Shown here: one piece after another, positions 1 through 7,771 of the stretch
Layout: each line of letters opens with the position of its first letter
How positions within the stretch are numbered: the first letter of the stretch is position 1
NCBI GenBank assembly: GCA_041394265.1
Contig: JAWKIO010000005.1
Span: 2,790,001 to 2,854,000 of the forward strand
Direction: 5' to 3'
Length of the DNA: 64,000 nt
Source: Acidimicrobiales bacterium
Lineage (GTDB): Bacteria > Actinomycetota > Acidimicrobiia > Acidimicrobiales > SZUA-35
Notes under the pieces: model-generated
The model's input: the letters and a program-made list of their open reading frames with translations, nothing else
The model's database searches: none
What the model was told of the DNA's origin: nothing
Position numbers and translations under genes: made by a program

Positions 1-436
1 GGGTCCAGATCATCGATTGATGGGCTCGAGTCAACACTTTGATCGAGTTGACCAGGTCGCTGTCGCCGGCGACCCGTCGATGATTGTGGGCGTCGGTGCG
101 GGCCAGATCGGCGAGGACTTTGGCGTCGCCGGGGTCAGACTTCGCGCCCGAGGTCGAATGGCGTTCCCGATACCGCGAAGTCGACATCGGGTTCACCGCC
201 AGCACGGTGTAGCCCGCAGCGATCAACGAACCGATGAACAGGCCCCGGTCGGTTTCGGTCGCGATGATCACATCAGCGGGGTCATCGACCCGGTCGCCGA
301 CCATCGCGTGGAACCGGGCGACACCCTCCACGCTGTCAGGGACACGGCCGCCCTCGACACGGCGGCCGGTGTCGTCCTCGAACAACAGGTCGTGATGGGC
401 TTCGGCCCAGTCGTGGCCTACGAACAGTGGCGCCAT
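1..436 (-). CDS. IS110-family transposase, N-terminal part (runs off the window)
   Basis: The reverse strand reads open from an ATG at 436 to the window edge, 145 codons with no stop. The protein begins MAPLFVGHDWAEAHHDLLF and carries the spaced acidic residues of the DEDD (RuvC-like) domain of IS110 transposases: D9 in HDWAEAHH, E61 in IIATETDRG, and D101/D104 in the SDPGDAKVLADLAR block, which is the family hallmark. The enzyme would catalyse strand exchange of its element; IS110 enzymes are now known to be guided by a bridge RNA from the element's non-coding end. The catalytic serine domain lies outside the window, so whether the element is intact cannot be judged. The family call is firm; activity is unknown. 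Confidence 0.88.
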   Translation of the reverse strand, partial: MAPLFVGHDWAEAHHDLLFEDDTGRRVEGGRVPDSVEGVARFHAMVGDRVDDPADVIIATETDRGLFIGSLIAAGYTVLAVNPMSTSRYRERHSTSGAKSDPGDAKVLADLARTDAHNHRRVAGDSDLVNSIKVLTRAHQSMIWT

Positions 437-670
437 CGGCATCACCTCAGATCAGGGAACGATGAAGAGCCCGAAGCGGCCAGCGACTCCCTAATGGTTC
501 AGTGCTCGAAGCACGTCATCCCACCAGCCATCAAGGCCTCTCCTCCGACTGCCCGGCGCACGATCTAGACCTAGGGTTCAACACCCAGGACCGACGAGTG
601 CTGACCGGTCAGCGGCTCACAACCAGCCTCCCAGAATGGGAGCACCGGTTCGGCCCCCATTAGGACCGAC
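437..670 (-). mobile_element. Non-coding end of the IS110 element, possible bridge-RNA region
   Basis: These 234 bases lie between the transposase start and the stop of the amidohydrolase gene and hold no convincing gene. In IS110-group elements the non-coding end upstream of the transposase encodes the bridge RNA, so this is where one would be expected. A perfect 6-bp stem with a 3-nt loop lies at 628-642 (CTCCCA/TGGGAG). I could not find the element boundary or a core duplication by eye. The bridge-RNA reading is inference from family knowledge. Confidence 0.4.
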
Positions 671-2353
671 TCACCGGAGCATCTGACCAGGTCGGGCAGC
701 AACTGCGTCGTCACGGAGCACACCGTCGTCAACGACCTGCACACCATTGACGAGCAGGTGGCGCATGCCCGTCGGCTGGTCGGCCGTGAGTCGCTCGGCA
801 CCGGCCGGGAAGTCATTGACCCGACGCAGCGGGCCGGGGGCGACGGTCTCGGGATCGAACACGACGAGATCGGCAGCCTTGCCTTCGGCGACCACGCCCC
901 GATCGCTCAAGCCGAACAGGTCGGCCTGGACCTTGGTGAGCTTGTTGACCGCTGCTTCGAGGCTGAGCGCACCCTTCTCCCGAACCCAGCGGCCGAGGAG
1001 ATCGGTGGCCAGCGGTGCGTCGCACAGCTGAGTGACGTGGGCGCCGGCATCGGACAACCCGAGGGTGCAGCCCGGCTCATTGAGCAAGCCGGCGACGGCT
1101 TCTTCGTCGTCGTTGGCCAGCACCGCTCGAACCCGGATCGACCGGAGGGTGGGTTCGGCGAGGGCCAGGTCGAGGAGAGCGTCGAACGGCTCCACTCCTC
1201 GCTCGTCGGCGATGTCGACCAGGCGGCGACCGATGAGGTCGGCGTGGTTGGCCGACTCCATGATCTCGTAGGTCTCCCACCGAGGCGGGATGCCACCCTT
1301 GGGGCCGGACGCCCAGGCGTCTCGGACTCGCTGACGCCACGCCGGGTCGGCGTAGGCCGCGGCACGAGCCTGCTCGTCGCCTGACATCAGCTCGGCGAAC
1401 ACCGGGCTGGTGTTGAGGGTGAACGGTTCCACGAGATTCATCGAGAAGGTGAGCGGTCGTGGCGAGACCTGCGGCCACACCGCCGCTCCCTTGGCCATAC
1501 CGGCGCGATGCAGATCGAGGGCTCGCACGTGCGATCCGGCCGAAGTGGTGAGGAGGGCGGTCCAGGTGATGGGAACGTCGAGCTCGAGCTGGAGGTCGTA
1601 GATCTGGTCGAAGTGGAGTTGCTCGTTCACGCCGTTGATACCGATGACACCACGACCCTCGGCCGCAGCCGCCCGGCACAGCGCCTCGATCTCGTCTCGA
1701 TCGGCCCAGCGACTGGGGATCGGTTGCCCGTCGGCGCCGAGGTGGGTGACGGCGAAACTGGTGGCAAACCCGATGGCGCCGGCCGCCATGGCGTCACTGA
1801 CCAGCTGCGACATCTCGGCGATCTCGCCGGGTTCGGCAGCACGGCTGGACGCTTCGTCGCCCATCACGAACAGACGCAGTGGGGTGTGGCCGATGTACGC
1901 GCCATAGTTGAGCACCGTGCCCCGCCGCGCGATCGACGCCAGGTACTCCGGGAACGTCTCGAAGTCCCAGTCGATCCCCGCAGCCAGCGAGGTGGGGTCC
2001 ATGTCCTCGACCTTTTCGAGGGTGCGCAGGACCGTGTCTCGGTCGGCGGCTCGGGTGGGGGCGATCGAGAACCCGCAGTTGCCGGCCACCACCGATGTGA
2101 CGCCGTGGAAGCAGGAGGGGGTCAGGGCCGGGTCCCAGAAGACCTGGGCGTCGTAGTGCGTGTGGATGTCGATGAAGCCGGGGGCGACGACGCATCCGGT
2201 GGCGTCGATCCGGTGCGCCTCGTCGACGCCGGACGCCAGGTCGGCACCGATCTCGATGATGCGACCGTCCTCGACGGCGACGTCGGCCCGGAACCCCGGG
2301 CTTCCCGTGCCGTCGACGACGGTCCCACCGTGAATGACCAACCTGTCCGACAT
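671..2353 (-). CDS. N-acyl-D-amino-acid deacylase-type amidohydrolase
   Basis: A 560-residue amidohydrolase (Amidohydrolase_3/D-aminoacylase type) expected to hydrolyse N-acyl-D-amino acids or a related amide in the cytoplasm. The metal site is visible: HTH at residues 64-66 in PGFIDIHTHYDAQVFWDP, a cysteine at about 93 in VVAGNCGFSIAP (the bridging or metal-binding Cys of D-aminoacylases), histidine in YIGHTPLR, and the late aspartate in LGLSDAGAHVTQ. The N-terminal beta-sandwich start (LVIHGGTVVDGTG) and the C-terminal return of that domain (GKAADLVVFDPETV) are complete. Length is normal for the family. The true substrate is not predictable. The gene stands alone, with IS110 sequence downstream. 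Confidence 0.85.
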   Translation of the reverse strand: MSDRLVIHGGTVVDGTGSPGFRADVAVEDGRIIEIGADLASGVDEAHRIDATGCVVAPGFIDIHTHYDAQVFWDPALTPSCFHGVTSVVAGNCGFSIAPTRAADRDTVLRTLEKVEDMDPTSLAAGIDWDFETFPEYLASIARRGTVLNYGAYIGHTPLRLFVMGDEASSRAAEPGEIAEMSQLVSDAMAAGAIGFATSFAVTHLGADGQPIPSRWADRDEIEALCRAAAAEGRGVIGINGVNEQLHFDQIYDLQLELDVPITWTALLTTSAGSHVRALDLHRAGMAKGAAVWPQVSPRPLTFSMNLVEPFTLNTSPVFAELMSGDEQARAAAYADPAWRQRVRDAWASGPKGGIPPRWETYEIMESANHADLIGRRLVDIADERGVEPFDALLDLALAEPTLRSIRVRAVLANDDEEAVAGLLNEPGCTLGLSDAGAHVTQLCDAPLATDLLGRWVREKGALSLEAAVNKLTKVQADLFGLSDRGVVAEGKAADLVVFDPETVAPGPLRRVNDFPAGAERLTADQPTGMRHLLVNGVQVVDDGVLRDDAVAARPGQMLR

Positions 2354-2460
2354 GTGCGTCCTCCTCGTTCGCCCGCGAACTTACCGAGGTGCGCGCCCGC
2401 CGTCAGATCGAGCAGTGTCACTCCTGTCCGACCTGCTTAGCGGGTGCCGTCTCAGACGTG

Positions 2461-2535
2461 TCCGACGTGCGGAGGGACGGAGCACGCGACGAGCGAGAAG
2501 CTCGGATGGGCGGCGCCCCACCTGCGGAGCAGGTG
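2461..2535 (-). repeat. Dispersed intergenic repeat, copy 1 (hairpin plus conserved tail)
   Basis: Downstream of the mscR stop, read on the minus strand, lies a perfect 7-bp hairpin (CACCTGC/GCAGGTG, loop TCC, 2519-2535), then GGGCG, GCCCATC, and about 20 bases later the 17-mer TGCTCCGTCCCTCCGCA. The same order and spacing occurs on the plus strand at 27016-27081 after the cyclophilin gene. Both copies lie 3' of a gene in the gene's own orientation, so a terminator or 3'-end RNA role is possible. There is no T-run. Confidence 0.7.
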
Positions 2536-2540
2536 CAGTG

Positions 2541-3626
2541 TTACAGCACGACGACGGAGCGGAGGACTTCGCCTCGCTCCATCTTGTGGAAGGCCTCTTC
2601 GACGGCGTCGAGGTCGATGGTCTCGGACACGAAGCCCTCGAGGTTGAGTCGGCCCTGGAGGTAGAGGTCGATCAGCATGGGGAAGTCGCGGGCGGGCAGG
2701 CAATCGCCGTACCACGAGGACTTGAGCGCGCCGCCTCGACCGAAGATCTCGATGAACGGCAGCTCGACTTTCATGGTCGGATTGGGCACGCCGACCAGCA
2801 CGACGGTGCCGGCGAGATCGCGGGCGTAGAACGCCTGCTCGTAGGTCTGGGGGAGACCGATGGCCTCGATGGCGACGTCGACGCCGTTGCCGTCGGTGAG
2901 CGCACGGATGGCCTCGACGGGATCGACCTGCGAGGAGTTGATGGTGTGGGTGGCGCCGAAGTCCTTGGCCCATTCGAGCTTGGTGTCGTCGATGTCGACG
3001 GCGATGATGGTGCTGGCGCCGGCCAGGCGGGCGCCTTCGAGCGCTGCGTTGCCGACACCACCGCAACCGAACACGGCGACCGAGTCGCCACGGCTGACTC
3101 CGCCGGTGTTGATGGCGGCACCGATGCCGGCCATCACGCCGCAGCCGAGCAGACCGGCGACCTCGGGCTTGGCCTCGGGGTTCACCTTGGTGCACTGGCC
3201 GGCAGCAACGAGGGTCTTCTCGCAGAACGCCCCGATACCGAGCGCCGGTGACAGTTCGGTGCCATCGGCGAGGGTCATCTTCTGCGTGGCGTTGTGGGTG
3301 CTGAAGCAGTACTGCGGCTTGCCCTTGAGGCAGGAGCGGCACTGGCCGCACACCGCTCGCCAGTTGAGGATGACGAAGTCGCCCGGCGCCACGTCGGTGA
3401 CCCCGTCACCCACCGACTCGACGATGCCGGCCGCCTCGTGACCGAGCAAGAAGGGGAACTCATCGTTGATCCCGCCCTCGCGGTAGTGGAGGTCGGTGTG
3501 GCACACCCCGCAGGCCTGGATGGCGACCACGGCTTCACCCGGACCGGGGTCGGGGATGATGATGGTCTCGACGGAGACCGGCTCGCCCTTCGCTCGAGCG
3601 ATGACGCCACGTACTTCCTGAGGCAT
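2541..3626 (-). CDS. mscR: S-(hydroxymethyl)mycothiol dehydrogenase (mycothiol-dependent formaldehyde dehydrogenase)
   Basis: A zinc-dependent medium-chain dehydrogenase of 361 residues that oxidises the formaldehyde-mycothiol adduct with NAD. Catalytic zinc ligands are C42 in GVCHTDLHYR and H63/E64 in LLGHEAAG; the structural zinc loop is the CGQCRSCLKGKPQYC segment near residues 93-107; the NAD site is VFGCGGVGNAALEG near 195. The start MPQEVRGVIARAKGEPV and the NWRAVCGQC and THNATQKM segments match the mycothiol-specific subfamily rather than glutathione-dependent class III enzymes. I chose the ATG at 3626 because CAGGAAAGAGGG precedes it; an in-frame start 12 codons upstream lacks this. 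It implies that the host makes mycothiol. Confidence 0.92.
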   Translation of the reverse strand: MPQEVRGVIARAKGEPVSVETIIIPDPGPGEAVVAIQACGVCHTDLHYREGGINDEFPFLLGHEAAGIVESVGDGVTDVAPGDFVILNWRAVCGQCRSCLKGKPQYCFSTHNATQKMTLADGTELSPALGIGAFCEKTLVAAGQCTKVNPEAKPEVAGLLGCGVMAGIGAAINTGGVSRGDSVAVFGCGGVGNAALEGARLAGASTIIAVDIDDTKLEWAKDFGATHTINSSQVDPVEAIRALTDGNGVDVAIEAIGLPQTYEQAFYARDLAGTVVLVGVPNPTMKVELPFIEIFGRGGALKSSWYGDCLPARDFPMLIDLYLQGRLNLEGFVSETIDLDAVEEAFHKMERGEVLRSVVVL

Positions 3627-3718
3627 GTGCCCTCTTTCCTGTCGATCGTTTCCGTCGCACACCGTAGTCGCTGCTCGGTGCGGTGATCACTCGTCGGGGC
3701 CGGGCATACTCGGCGACC

Positions 3719-5215
3719 ATGAAGACCGAAGCGAGCCCTGATCGAACGTTGCCGGGCCCGCTCGCCGACGGGCTGGTGTTCATCACGTCCTTCGTCGTAC
3801 TCGTGCTCGAGATCGTCGCCGGTCGGCTCCTGGCGCCGTATGTCGGCGTCACCCTCGAGACCTTCACCACGATCATCGGCGTCGTGCTGGCGGGCATTGC
3901 CGTGGGCACCTGGGGCGGAGGCACACTGGCCGATCGCACGCCGCCGCGTCGACTGCTCGGCCCGATGTTGGTAGGGGGCGGAATGCTGACGTTCCTCGTC
4001 ATCCCCGTGATACGGGTGGTCGGACCGGCGGTCGGTCCGAACTCGATCGTCGGGCTCATGATGCTCACGTTCCTCGGGCTCTTCGTGCCCGCCGCCATGC
4101 TGTCGGCTGTCTCGCCGACCGTGGTCAAGCTCCAACTCCTCGATCTCGAATCCACCGGCGCCACGGTCGGTCGCTTCTCTGCGCTCGGCACGGCCGGCGC
4201 ACTATTCGGTTCCTTCATGACCGGGTTCGTATTCGTCGCCCGGGTGTCGTCGACCACGATCGTCGTCGGTGTCGGCATCTTGATCACGTTGCTGGGTCTG
4301 GTCGTCTGGACGATGCTGGGACGCTCACAACGGTCGTTGGCCGGAACGACAGTCGCTGCGCTGGCATTGGCGACCGTGTTCAACTACTCACTCACGGGTC
4401 CGTGCCAGGTCGAGAGCCACTACTTCTGTGCTCGCGTCGTGGCCGACGAGGAAGGTGGGAGCGGCCGGTTCCTCATTCTCGACACCCTGCGGCACTCGTT
4501 CGTCGACCTCGAGGACCCGACACATCTGGAGTTCGACTACTCGTTGTCGTTCGCCGACGTGATCCAGGTGTCGTTTCCGGAGCAACGGCCGGTGACGGCG
4601 CTTCACATTGGCGGTGGCGGTTTCACGTTTCCTCGCTGGATCGCCGCCGAGTATCCCGGGTCAGAGTCCCTCGTGCTCGAACTCGATGCGACGCTCGTCG
4701 AACTCGTCCAGAACGAGATGGGACTCGTGTTGAGCGACGACCTGCGTGTTCGAACTGGCGATGCCCGTACGGGGTTGCTCGATCAACCCGACGACCGGTA
4801 TGACGTCGTGCTCGGTGATGCCTTCGGCGGTCTGGCCGTTCCGTGGCATCTCACGACCGTCGAGTTCACCCGCGAGGTCGACCGAGTCATGACCGACAAC
4901 GGCATCTATCTCATCAACCTGATCGACTATCCGCCGCTGTCGTTCGCTCGAGCCGAGGTGGCCACCCTCCGTGCCGTGTTCGAGCACGTGGCTGTCGTCT
5001 CCTCACCGACCAAGTTCGACGCCGATGCCGGGGGGAACCTGGTCCTGGTCGCCTCGCATCAACCGATCGACGCTGCGGCGATCGACGTGCTCGCCCGGTC
5101 CCGCAATGACGACGATGTTGCCCATGTCGACGCTGCGCTCGACGAGTGGATCGGCGATGCCCAGATCCTGACCGACGAGTTCGCCCCTGTCGATCAGTTG
5201 CTCACCACTCCCTGA
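3719..5215 (+). CDS. Membrane-fused spermidine synthase-like protein
   Basis: A 498-residue fusion of an N-terminal membrane module and a C-terminal Rossmann methyltransferase-like domain of spermidine-synthase type. Residues about 15-215 contain roughly six or seven hydrophobic segments (for example GLVFITSFVVLVLEIVAGRL and TTIVVGVGILITLLGLVVW). The C-terminal part has a nucleotide loop (TALHIGGGGFTFPRW), the acidic end of beta-2 (VLELDATLVE) and the catalytic-region motif DVVLGDAFGG. Such fused proteins are common in actinobacteria; polyamine aminopropyltransfer is not proven and some are thought to act on other substrates at the membrane. The ATG at 3719 is the first start that follows the divergent mscR promoter region (93 bp). 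Confidence 0.8.
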   Translation: MKTEASPDRTLPGPLADGLVFITSFVVLVLEIVAGRLLAPYVGVTLETFTTIIGVVLAGIAVGTWGGGTLADRTPPRRLLGPMLVGGGMLTFLVIPVIRVVGPAVGPNSIVGLMMLTFLGLFVPAAMLSAVSPTVVKLQLLDLESTGATVGRFSALGTAGALFGSFMTGFVFVARVSSTTIVVGVGILITLLGLVVWTMLGRSQRSLAGTTVAALALATVFNYSLTGPCQVESHYFCARVVADEEGGSGRFLILDTLRHSFVDLEDPTHLEFDYSLSFADVIQVSFPEQRPVTALHIGGGGFTFPRWIAAEYPGSESLVLELDATLVELVQNEMGLVLSDDLRVRTGDARTGLLDQPDDRYDVVLGDAFGGLAVPWHLTTVEFTREVDRVMTDNGIYLINLIDYPPLSFARAEVATLRAVFEHVAVVSSPTKFDADAGGNLVLVASHQPIDAAAIDVLARSRNDDDVAHVDAALDEWIGDAQILTDEFAPVDQLLTTP

Positions 5216-5223
5216 TCGCTCGA

Positions 5224-5943
5224 TCAGCGGGCGGCGAGAATGGCGTCGGTGAACAACGCAAGACTCTCGAAGCGGTGATCGGGAACGACGTGGGAGCCTG
5301 GCGCCGCCGTTGCCCCGTAACCATCCTTGGCATGCCGTCGATGAATCCAGGCGGTCTGCATGCCGCGAGCCTTGGCCGGCTCATGGTCGTGGTAGAGCGA
5401 CTCGGCGACATGGAGCACCTGGTTCGTGTCGTAGCCGAGGGCCTCGACGGTGTCGTCGAGCGAGTCGAACATCGACGGCGACGGCTTGTAGGCCCCGACC
5501 TCTTCGGCCGTCACGATGGCGTCGAACTCCACGCCCAGGCGGTCGTTGCTGAGGCGTAGCGACACGTTGTCGACGTTGCTCAAGACGATGAGCTTGAACC
5601 GCTGCTTCAGGCGGCGCAACGACTCGGCCGAGTCGGCGAAGGCGGGCCATTGACCGACGCTCCGCCCGAAGGCCGCTGCCTCGAGCTCGGTGACCGGCGC
5701 ATCGAGGTCGTTGCCGATACGCCACATCAGTTCGGACAAGATCTCGGGATAGCGCCAGGTCGGATGTTCGGTCTGGATCCGGGTCTCGTGTCGAGCGAAG
5801 GCCGACACCAACGCATCATCGCTGATGAGCAGGCCATGTCGATTGGCCCAGGGACGGAGCGCGCTGGCGATCCCGGTCTCCCAGTCGATCAACGTACCGT
5901 AGACGTCGAAACTGAGTGCCTCGACGAGATGTATTCCCTCCAT
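5224..5943 (-). CDS. Haloacid dehalogenase type II (HAD superfamily)
   Basis: A 239-residue HAD hydrolase of the L-2-haloacid dehalogenase group. Motif I is ALSFDVYGTLIDW with nucleophile D13 and a tyrosine after it, as in type II dehalogenases; motif II is the serine of LIVLSNVDN; motif III lysine is in GAYKPSPSMF; motif IV acidic residues are in LHVAESLYHDHEPAKARGM. The ATG at 5943 places motif I at the usual distance; longer in-frame upstream sequence is antisense to the next gene. It ends 8 bp from the stop of the convergent membrane protein gene. A 2-haloacid substrate is possible; a phosphatase role cannot be excluded. Confidence 0.85.
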   Translation of the reverse strand: MEGIHLVEALSFDVYGTLIDWETGIASALRPWANRHGLLISDDALVSAFARHETRIQTEHPTWRYPEILSELMWRIGNDLDAPVTELEAAAFGRSVGQWPAFADSAESLRRLKQRFKLIVLSNVDNVSLRLSNDRLGVEFDAIVTAEEVGAYKPSPSMFDSLDDTVEALGYDTNQVLHVAESLYHDHEPAKARGMQTAWIHRRHAKDGYGATAAPGSHVVPDHRFESLALFTDAILAAR

Positions 5944-5971
5944 GAACCGACACGCTAGGCGATCCGCGACC

Positions 5972-6760
5972 ATGACACTCGACAGCTGCGGCAAACGTGA
6001 CACCCGGTGCCGGGGCCGTGGTGATGCGGCGCTTGTCGTGGTGTTGGTGGCGGCGCTGCTGACCGTGAGCTGCACCACCTCGACGAGCGATCTCGCCGCC
6101 TCGGAGGGGCCGGCAACGGCCGTCGAGTCCGATCTCGCCGACTCGGTGGCGGGTTCGGTGACGGTGGCCGGCGCCCCCATCGCCCTCGTCGACATGCCGC
6201 CCTCGGTATCGGGCAGCGCACTCGCCGGGGTCGCCGTGTTGTTCCTCCACGGAGCGGCCTATTCGTCACAGACCTGGGTCGACAACGGCATCCTGGCGAG
6301 CGTGGTCGCTGATGGCCATCGGGCAGTCGCGATCGACCTGCCCGGCACCGGGGCGTCTGATCCAGTCGAGCTTGCGAACGACGAGTTCCTCGTCGAGCTC
6401 TTCGCTGCGCTCGGGCTGGACCCGGTGGCGACCGTCATCGTGTCGCCCTCGATGTCGGGCACATATAGCCTCCTTGCGCTGCGGCACCCATTCTTCGCCG
6501 ACCTCGCCGGCTACGTGCCGGTCGCACCGGTCGGATCGAGCGAGTTCGCCTCGCGCGGTGCTCCGGTCGATGTGCCGGCACTGGTGGTGTGGGGTGATCG
6601 CGACGGCGTCGATCCTCAGGCGGCGGCCGAGCGGTTGGCCGATGGCTTCCTCGACGCCGAGGTGCTCGTCATGGGCGACGCCGGCCACGCTGCCTATGAG
6701 TCCCAGCCCAAAGCCTTCACCGTCGCCCTGCTCGACTTCATCGCCACCCTCGACTCCTGA
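5972..6760 (+). CDS. ABHD14-like alpha/beta hydrolase lipoprotein
   Basis: A 262-residue exported alpha/beta hydrolase. The N-terminus has a hydrophobic signal (ALVVVLVAALLTVSC) ending in a lipobox cysteine, so the product is probably lipid-anchored on the outside. The core shows the oxyanion strand VLFLHGAAYSSQTW, the elbow VIVSPSMSGTYS (the SPS-x-SG form typical of the ABHD14/CIB group), the acidic residue in VVWGDRDGVDP and the histidine in GDAGHAAYESQP. Substrate unknown. The 5' end is divergent from the HAD gene with only 28 bp between starts, so promoters overlap. Its stop is embedded in three tandem copies of a 16-bp unit (see repeat at 6745). Confidence 0.78.
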   Translation: MTLDSCGKRDTRCRGRGDAALVVVLVAALLTVSCTTSTSDLAASEGPATAVESDLADSVAGSVTVAGAPIALVDMPPSVSGSALAGVAVLFLHGAAYSSQTWVDNGILASVVADGHRAVAIDLPGTGASDPVELANDEFLVELFAALGLDPVATVIVSPSMSGTYSLLALRHPFFADLAGYVPVAPVGSSEFASRGAPVDVPALVVWGDRDGVDPQAAAERLADGFLDAEVLVMGDAGHAAYESQPKAFTVALLDFIATLDS

Positions 6761-6791
6761 CACCCTCGACGACTGACACCCCGACTCCTGA
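6745..6791 (+). repeat. Tandem 16-bp repeat spanning a stop codon
   Basis: Three head-to-tail units, CACCCTCGACTCCTGA, CACCCTCGACGACTGA and CACCCCGACTCCTGA, follow each other without a gap. The first encodes the last residues and stop of the hydrolase; the others are non-coding copies that each keep a TGA. Similar stop-spanning duplications occur at several other genes in this window. Confidence 0.85.
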
Positions 6792-6862
6792 CGACCTCGC
6801 CAGGACGACCTTCGCGCAGCGACCTCCCTCACGAACCTCCGGGGCTGCGTCCAAAACCCAAC

Positions 6863-6908
6863 AAGCTCCGGGGTTGCGTACGGCTGAGCGTACGCAACCC
6901 CGGAGCTT
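6863..6908. terminator. Perfect 20-bp inverted repeat between convergent genes
   Basis: AAGCTCCGGGGTTGCGTACG is followed by a 6-nt spacer (GCTGAG) and its exact reverse complement. The element lies between two convergent genes, so it can act as a bidirectional terminator, although neither side has a T-run. A second hairpin, CGGAGGTT/AACCTCCG with loop GGTG, follows at 6930-6949, and a partial direct copy of the arm (CTCCGGGGCTGCGT) precedes it near 6836. The 231-bp gap 6761-6991 holds nothing else that I can see. Confidence 0.7.
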
Positions 6909-6991
6909 GGCTGAGATTGCACGGTGGCCCGGAGGTTGGTGAACCTCCGATCGTCCCCGAGGGGACACCCGTGCTGGGCCTCGGGTGGGTG

Positions 6992-7771
6992 TTACTTCGG
7001 CGGCATCCGGATGCCGCCGTCGACCCGGATGGTCTCACCGTTCATGTACGGGTTGGTGACGGTGTCGATCGCCATGAAGGCGAGCTCTTCACCGGAGCCG
7101 AGACGCTTCGGGAACAGGACCGACTGGCCCAGGTGGGCCTTGAACGCGTCGGACTGCTCGCCGGTGCCGTAGATCGGAGTGTCGATCAGGCCCGGAGCGA
7201 TGGTGTTGACGCGGATGCCCATGGCCGAGAGGTCACGAGCGATCGGCAGGGTCATGCCTACGATGCCGCCCTTGGACGCCGAGTAGGCGGCCTGGCCGAT
7301 CTGACCGTCGAAGGCAGCGGCCGACGCCATGTTGACGATGGCGCCGCGAGCGCCGTCCTCGTCGACCGGGTCGGTCTTGGCCATGGCGGCAGCGCAGAGG
7401 CGGAGCATGTTGAACGAGCCGAGCAGGTTGACCTTGATGACGAAGTCGAAGGTCTTCTGCGGCATCGGGTCGTTGTTTCGGTCGACGGTGCGAGCAGCCA
7501 TGCCGAGGCCGGCCGAGTTGATGAGCACGCGGAGCGGGCCCATCTCGGAGGCGGCGGCAACGGCAGCGGCGCCGTCTTCTTCGGAGGTGACGTCGCACTT
7601 GACGAAGATGCCGCCGAGCTCGGAGGCGACCGCGGCACCCTTCTCCTCGTTGAGGTCGGCGATCACGACGTGGGCGCCGAGGGCGGCCAGCTGGCGGGCG
7701 CAAGCCTCACCGATGCCGGAGGCACCTCCGGTGATGACGGCGGAAGCGCCGTTCAGATCCATGCGTGGCAT
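6992..7771 (-). CDS. Short-chain dehydrogenase, 3-hydroxyacyl-CoA dehydrogenase type II-like
   Basis: A complete 259-residue classical SDR. The NAD-binding loop is TGGASGIGEAC near residue 15, the acidic residue after beta-2 (VVIADLNEEKG) favours NAD over NADP, and the catalytic set is the serine of IVNMASAAAFD and Y/K of YSASKGG. The insert NNDPMPQKTFDFVIKVNLLGSFN and the ending GETIRVDGGIRMPPK resemble HSD17B10-type 3-hydroxyacyl-CoA dehydrogenases. Its ATG overlaps the thiolase stop by one base (TGATG), so the two are translationally coupled. It would supply the dehydrogenase step before thiolytic cleavage in beta-oxidation of a fatty or short-chain acyl-CoA. Exact chain specificity is unknown. 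Confidence 0.85.
   Translation of the reverse strand: MPRMDLNGASAVITGGASGIGEACARQLAALGAHVVIADLNEEKGAAVASELGGIFVKCDVTSEEDGAAAVAAASEMGPLRVLINSAGLGMAARTVDRNNDPMPQKTFDFVIKVNLLGSFNMLRLCAAAMAKTDPVDEDGARGAIVNMASAAAFDGQIGQAAYSASKGGIVGMTLPIARDLSAMGIRVNTIAPGLIDTPIYGTGEQSDAFKAHLGQSVLFPKRLGSGEELAFMAIDTVTNPYMNGETIRVDGGIRMPPK

Noticed and set aside
1508..2440. 310-codon open frame on the plus strand
   Set aside because: It is antisense to the amidohydrolase gene, is rich in Arg/Gly/Val/Asp as expected for a GC-rich shadow frame, and shows no domain.
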